Positions 60,263 through 64,000 of a DNA stretch of 64,000 nucleotides are shown one piece after another. Position 1 is the first letter of the stretch; each line of letters begins with the position of its first letter. The position numbers and the translations under genes are program-made. The notes beneath the pieces were generated by a model, which searched no databases, was not told the DNA's origin, and worked only from the letters and a program-made list of their open reading frames with translations. Source of the stretch: Yinghuangia soli (GTDB taxonomy: Bacteria > Actinomycetota > Actinomycetes > Streptomycetales > Streptomycetaceae); contig NZ_JAKFHA010000013.1 in assembly GCF_021502675.1 (NCBI RefSeq), positions 126,366 to 190,365 on the forward strand, in the 5' to 3' direction.

Positions 60263-61036
60263 ATGCTCACTGCCACGTCATCGGTCGGCCGTTCCGAGGC
60301 CGCCCCCGACGCATCTGTGCTGCAGTGGCCGGAGTGGGTGCCGGGCGGTGATCGTCCGCGACCGATATCGTCGACGTCGAGCGGGTCCGTCAGGATCCGC
60401 GAAGATCATCAGGTCGAGGAGGTGGGTCCGGTCGCGGAGACAGAGACCCTGGAGCAGCGGGATGCGCGGTTCGAACGCGACGCGCTGCCGTTTTTGGACC
60501 AGCTGTATTCGGCCGCGCTGCGCATGACGCGCAACCCCGCGGACGCCGAGGACCTGGTCCAGGAGACGTTCGCCAAGGCGTACGGGTCGTTCCACCAGTT
60601 CCGCGAGGGCACCAACCTGAAGGCCTGGCTCTACCGGATCCTCACCAACACGTTCATCAACAGCTACCGCAAGAAGCAGCGGGAGCCGCAGCAGAGCGCC
60701 ACCGAGGAGATCGAGGACTGGCAGCTGGCGCGCGCCGAGTCGCACATGTCGACCGGGCTGCGCTCGGCCGAGGCGCAGGCGCTCGACCGGCTGCCGGACT
60801 CCGACGTCAAGGAGGCCCTGCAGGCGATCCCCGAGGAGTTCCGCATCGCGGTGTACCTCGCGGACGTCGAGGGATTCCCGTACAAGGAGATCGCGGACAT
60901 CATGGGTACCCCCATCGGTACGGTGATGTCCCGGCTCCACCGCGGACGCCGCCAGTTGCGGACCCTGCTGGAGGACTACGCCCGTGAGCGCGGGCTGGTC
61001 CCGGCGGGTTCGGATCGGAAGGATTCGGTCTCATGA
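60263..61036 (+). CDS. sigR: ECF sigma factor SigR (thiol-oxidative stress), long isoform start
   Basis: SigR directs transcription of the disulfide-stress regulon. ATG 60263 with CGGAGG gives 257 residues: a 53-residue extension, then the ordinary SigR core ([38 protein letters not shown], region 4 [27 protein letters not shown]). GTG 60422 would give the short 204-residue form. In S. coelicolor the long, short-lived form SigR' is made from the autoregulated promoter; the same layout is present. The stop overlaps the rsrA start (ATGA). Confidence 0.95.
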   Translation: MLTATSSVGRSEAAPDASVLQWPEWVPGGDRPRPISSTSSGSVRIREDHQVEEVGPVAETETLEQRDARFERDALPFLDQLYSAALRMTRNPADAEDLVQETFAKAYGSFHQFREGTNLKAWLYRILTNTFINSYRKKQREPQQSATEEIEDWQLARAESHMSTGLRSAEAQALDRLPDSDVKEALQAIPEEFRIAVYLADVEGFPYKEIADIMGTPIGTVMSRLHRGRRQLRTLLEDYARERGLVPAGSDRKDSVS

Positions 61037-61371
61037 GCTGCGGCGATCACCACGAAGTCGACTGCTCGCAAATTCTCGACCGGCTCTACGAGTACATCGA
61101 CAACGAGCTGGCGGATGCGGACTGCGGCGACATTCGCACCCACCTCGACGAATGTTCTCCCTGCCTGGAGAAGTACGGCCTCGAACAGCACGTGAAGGCG
61201 CTCGTGCAGCGCTGCTGCGGCTGCGACGACGTGCCCGTCGACCTGCGCAGCAAGGTGCTGGCCCGGATCCGCGAGGTGAAGGTGCAGGTCGAGACGGACG
61301 GCTCCGGCACGCATGTGCGGGTCGAAGAGGTCACCGTCGAGCAGGTCGCGGTCGAGCGCCCCGGCGCATAG
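61033..61371 (+). CDS. rsrA: redox-sensing zinc anti-sigma factor RsrA
   Basis: A 112-residue ZAS-family anti-sigma factor for SigR. Cys11, His37, Cys41 and Cys44 (HLDECSPC) are the zinc/redox ligands at the same numbering as S. coelicolor RsrA. Additional cysteines (Cys3, Cys31 and the run CCGC near residues 61-64) are present. Oxidation forms a disulfide, releases zinc and frees SigR. Overlaps sigR by 4 nt. Confidence 0.96.
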   Translation: MSCGDHHEVDCSQILDRLYEYIDNELADADCGDIRTHLDECSPCLEKYGLEQHVKALVQRCCGCDDVPVDLRSKVLARIREVKVQVETDGSGTHVRVEEVTVEQVAVERPGA

Positions 61372-61667
61372 CGGCGTTCTCCGGACGGCTTTTCGGCTCC
61401 GGCGTTTCCGGCAGTGCCGATTCCCGATGACGCGGTGCATGGCGACGATGCATTGCGGCTGGAAGTCGGCAGAGAGTCGGCAGGAGTTGCGGCAGAGGGG
61501 CACGCGCGGGGCGCGTGATACGGCGAATGGCCTATTGCGCGCCCCCCGTTCGGGTTAATCCGGCGGCGCTGGACGGAGTAAAACGGACAGAAGGCGCTCA
61601 GCGCCCTTAGCCCGTCCTATCCTCGGTTGGCGGTTCAATTCGCGACCGGAGCCGAGGAGGCAGTCGC

Positions 61668-62501
61668 ATGGCAACGCTGCCGAGCCCCCCGTATGGCCGG
61701 TCCGCCGCCCGCACCCTGCGCATCGGGGTGGGGGTCGCGCTGCAGGGCGCCCTCGTGGCGACCGCAGCCTTGTTCTACCTGCGCCGGAACCTGGTGCGGG
61801 CGCGCGGCGAGGCGGCCCGCGACGCGTCGGTGCGCAGTCTGCTGCGCGCCGTCGAGGTCAAGGACGGCTACACCCGCGCGCACAGCGAACGCGTGGCGTA
61901 CGCCGCGGTGTTGATCGCCCGCGAGATCGGCATGCCGGAGCACCGCGTGACGCTGCTGCGCTACGCGGCGCTGCTGCACGACGTCGGCAAGCTCGGCGTC
62001 CCGACCCGGCTGCTCACCAAGTCCGGGCCGCTCGACGCGGACGAGCGCGAGACCATCCAGCGGCATCCGCAGTGCGGCGCCGACCTGGTCCGCGACCTGG
62101 ACTTCCTGGGCGAGGGCCGGGACGGCATCCTGCACCACCACGAGCGCATGGACGGCCGGGGCTACCCGTCCGGCCTGTCCGGCACCGACATCCCGGAGTT
62201 CGCCCGGGTGATCGCGGTCGCGGACGCCTTCGACGCGATGACCTCGACCCGGTCGTACCGCAGGTCGCGCCCCATCGAGGCGGCCCTGGACGAGCTGCAG
62301 CGGTGCAGCGGCGCGCAGTTCGACCCGCGGATGGTGGCCGCCCTGGAGACCGCGCTGCGCCGGCACGGCTGGCCGCTCGCGGAGCGCCCGGTGCCGGTCC
62401 CGCCGGGCATGCCGCCGGTCCCGGTGCCGCGCCTCGGCCCCCACGACACCCACAGTGTGGCGGGTGCGCTGGCCGCCGACCGCGGCGGCGAGGCGGGCTG
62501 A
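61668..62501 (+). CDS. membrane-anchored HD-GYP-type phosphohydrolase
   Basis: A 277-residue protein with one N-terminal transmembrane segment (VGVALQGALVATAALFYL) and a cytoplasmic HD-GYP domain: HSERVA, LLHDVGKLGVP, HPQCGADL, HHHERMDGRGYPSGL. The GYP signature is GRGYP. HD-GYP proteins hydrolyse cyclic dinucleotides; no GGDEF or sensor domain is attached. GAGGAGG precedes ATG 61668; TATCCT (61618-61623) is a candidate -10. Confidence 0.9.
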   Translation: MATLPSPPYGRSAARTLRIGVGVALQGALVATAALFYLRRNLVRARGEAARDASVRSLLRAVEVKDGYTRAHSERVAYAAVLIAREIGMPEHRVTLLRYAALLHDVGKLGVPTRLLTKSGPLDADERETIQRHPQCGADLVRDLDFLGEGRDGILHHHERMDGRGYPSGLSGTDIPEFARVIAVADAFDAMTSTRSYRRSRPIEAALDELQRCSGAQFDPRMVAALETALRRHGWPLAERPVPVPPGMPPVPVPRLGPHDTHSVAGALAADRGGEAG

Positions 62502-62540
62502 GAGTGCCGCCGGGCACGCGGCACCCGCGGCCCGGCCTTC

Positions 62541-62600
62541 GCCTCCCGGCCAGTCGCCTCTCAGCCAGTCGTCTCCCGGCCAGTCGTCTCCCGGTCAGTT
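62541..62600. repeat. 15-bp tandem repeat x4 between convergent genes
   Basis: GCCTCCCGGCCAGTC, GCCTCTCAGCCAGTC, GTCTCCCGGCCAGTC, GTCTCCCGGTCAGTT. The last unit contains the stop of the minus-strand gene (62595-62597). No hairpin terminator replaces it. Confidence 0.9.
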
Positions 62601-63578
62601 CTTGAACCACCGCAGATCGCTGGCGGTCTGGGCCAACTGCTCGGCGGTGAGCGGAGGTTGCGCCATCCCCGGGAGGTAGCCCGGGACGTTGTCGAAGCCC
62701 GCGTCCGACCGCATCTGGATGGACCGCCCGTCCGCATAGGCGACCAGCACGCTGAAGGACGGCCCGCGCTTGGTGGTCGTGTTCGGGGTGTCGCGGGTGC
62801 CCGCCTGCGTCCAGGACTTGAACAGCCCGCCGGCCGGCAGGTCGCTGATCCGGCAGTCGGTGGCGCGCGGCCCTTCGCTGTTGTCGCAGTGGTCGTACGC
62901 GCGCATCTCGGCGAGCGTCATCGTGGCGGCGTCCGGATTGACCTTCGGGTCCTTCACGTAGATGTCGACGAAGCCCATCTTGCCGTTCTTGGTCACCAGG
63001 TAGCGGCCGGTCAGCGGGTGGGCCGCCGGCCCGTCCGGCTCCTCGACCTTCTTGGTGATCTCGCCGATGCCGGTCGGCAGCAGCGCCTTCACCGTGTCCA
63101 GCGCGGTCTTCGCGGGCGGCGGGGCGCTCGGCTTGGTGGCCGTGCCGGTCTTCGACGTGCTGGGCGTGCCGCTCGGCTTGGGGGTGCCGGACGAGGTGCC
63201 GCGCGAGACGTTCGGCCCGCTGGTCGGCGCGGTCGAGGTCGAGCCGACCGACGGGGCGCCGTCGGCGTACTGCGAGGGGTCCGACCCGGTCAGCCCCGCC
63301 GTGGGACCGGGGTCGCCGGTCTCCGGCGGGGCCGGGTCCGTCCAGGGCGCGGTGGCGGCGCTGTCGTGCGGTGCCGCGGAGCCCGAGGCGGGCAGCCGGG
63401 CGGTGCCGACCCCGACCGCCACCATCGCGGCCGCGGAGGCCACCGCGACGGCGATGCGGCGCCGGCGGCGTACCCGGTCCGCCTGCTGCAGGATGTCGTC
63501 CACTCCCGGATCGGCGGGCAGCGCGACTCCTCGGGCGGCGAGCCCCAGGAGTTCCTTCACGCGCATCTCCTCGTTCAA
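62595..63578 (-). CDS. membrane protein coupled to an ECF sigma factor, probable anti-sigma factor
   Basis: A 327-residue protein starting at TTG 63578, which overlaps the sigma factor stop (TTGA) and has GAGGAGG 7 nt upstream. N-terminal ~40 residues are cytoplasmic and basic, then one membrane span (IAVAVASAAAMVAVGVGTA), a ~100-residue Thr/Pro/Ser/Gly linker, and an outer domain with LDTVKALLPTGIGEI and two Cys. The arrangement of this kind of gene after a SigE-type sigma suggests an anti-sigma factor, but no ZAS or other named domain is visible. Confidence 0.8.
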   Translation of the reverse strand: MNEEMRVKELLGLAARGVALPADPGVDDILQQADRVRRRRRIAVAVASAAAMVAVGVGTARLPASGSAAPHDSAATAPWTDPAPPETGDPGPTAGLTGSDPSQYADGAPSVGSTSTAPTSGPNVSRGTSSGTPKPSGTPSTSKTGTATKPSAPPPAKTALDTVKALLPTGIGEITKKVEEPDGPAAHPLTGRYLVTKNGKMGFVDIYVKDPKVNPDAATMTLAEMRAYDHCDNSEGPRATDCRISDLPAGGLFKSWTQAGTRDTPNTTTKRGPSFSVLVAYADGRSIQMRSDAGFDNVPGYLPGMAQPPLTAEQLAQTASDLRWFKN

Positions 63579-64000
63579 AGCCGTGCCTCCTCGGGCGCGG
63601 GTCGGGCGGCCGCGGCGTTCGGCAGCGCGTCGCCGAGCGCGGTCCGCAACGTGGCCAGGCCGCGTGCGCTCTGGCTCTTGACCGTCCCGGGGCTGACCCC
63701 GAGTATCTGCGCGGTCTCGTCCACGCTGAGGTCCTCCCAGAAACGCAGCACCAGTACGGCGCGCTGCCGGGGCGGCACCTGGGTCAGCGCGGTGCGGACC
63801 GCGAGGCCCATGTCGATGTCGCTGCCGGGGGCGGCAGCGGTGTCGGGGGGTGCGGCGTGCGGGTGCTCACGCCGCCAGAGCCGGCGCCGGGACGAGATGA
63901 ACACGCTCATCAGCGTGCGGCGCGTGTACGCCTCGATGTTGTCGATGCGGTCCAGCCGGCGGCCCGCGAGGACCACCTTGACCAGCGTCGACTGCACCAG
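63575..64000 (-). CDS. ECF sigma factor (SigE family), cut by the window end
   Basis: The C-terminal ~142 residues; the 5' end lies beyond the window. Region 4 is clear: TQVPPRQRAVLVLRFWEDLSVDETAQILGVSPGTVKSQSARGL. Upstream is YTRRTLMSVFISSRRRLWRREHP from the region 2/linker. The SigE70-type family in Streptomyces typically has small membrane partners encoded directly downstream, as here. Confidence 0.9.
   Translation of the reverse strand: MVQSTLVKVVLAGRRLDRIDNIEAYTRRTLMSVFISSRRRLWRREHPHAAPPDTAAAPGSDIDMGLAVRTALTQVPPRQRAVLVLRFWEDLSVDETAQILGVSPGTVKSQSARGLATLRTALGDALPNAAAARPAPEEARL

Noticed and set aside
1-64000. CRISPR arrays, insertion sequences or prophage
   Set aside because: No evenly spaced long repeats with unique spacers, no transposase- or phage-like proteins and no IS-type terminal repeats were found.

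Overview
The window is high-GC (about 70% or more) actinobacterial chromosome, almost certainly from Streptomyces or a close relative. Evidence: GTG/TTG starts, strong GC bias at third codon positions, a WhiB7/WblC regulator with AT-hook, mycoredoxin, CatR-KatA, the SigR-RsrA pair with a recognisable SigR promoter, and a core gene order (nudC, mrx1, uvrD2, wblC, ABC1 kinase, zinc protease, moaE, PDZ-Lon protease, UPF0182; later hisN, rsgA-aroA, sigR-rsrA) that I recall from Streptomyces chromosomes. No phage, integrase, transposase or CRISPR array is visible.

Layout. 1-6.4 kb: two LppX-like lipoproteins, the first with a duplicated domain, then an AdnB-type helicase-nuclease without an adjacent AdnA. 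6.5-13.9 kb: a SpoIIE-type phosphatase, an EEP-family hydrolase, NudC, mycoredoxin, UvrD2, then wblC (whiB7) behind a ~780-nt leader holding a WhiB7-type promoter, a 135-codon upstream ORF and an intrinsic terminator. 14-20 kb: ABC1 kinase, a YgjP-like metallopeptidase, and an operon of a TerD-AIM24 fusion plus two AIM24 proteins. 20-30 kb: Nudix hydrolase, DUF2342 zinc protease, epimerase, MoaE, PDZ-Lon protease, PPA1309 protein, UPF0182 membrane protein. 30.3-37.2 kb: two identical initiator tRNA genes, each with its own promoter and terminator, bracket a compact accessory block (aldehyde dehydrogenase, N-acyl-D-amino-acid deacylase-like hydrolase, cytochrome P450, Gfo/Idh oxidoreductase). 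37.3-46.1 kb: a 16-repeat Sel1 protein, a DUF6777 membrane-anchored protein, a NitT/TauT-type ABC importer, a HEAT-like repeat protein. 46.2-64 kb: catR/katA, CBS protein, hisN, a TetR regulator with a diiron protein, a HAD phosphatase, a DUF4097-like repeat protein, DUF2231, rsgA-aroA, an SRAP peptidase, a hydrolase, sigR-rsrA, an HD-GYP phosphohydrolase, and an ECF sigma/anti-sigma pair cut by the window end.

Functionally the core is dominated by redox and stress control (SigR/RsrA, mycoredoxin, CatR/KatA, NudC, WblC) and DNA repair (AdnB, UvrD2, SRAP). Three patterns cross gene boundaries. Many genes lack a ribosome binding site and instead show a TANNNT -10 hexamer 6-7 nt before the start codon, the mark of leaderless mRNAs. 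Several intergenic gaps carry degenerate tandem arrays with units of 10-11 bp (about one DNA turn) or 15 bp. Nearly every convergent gene pair is separated by a long GC-rich hairpin.
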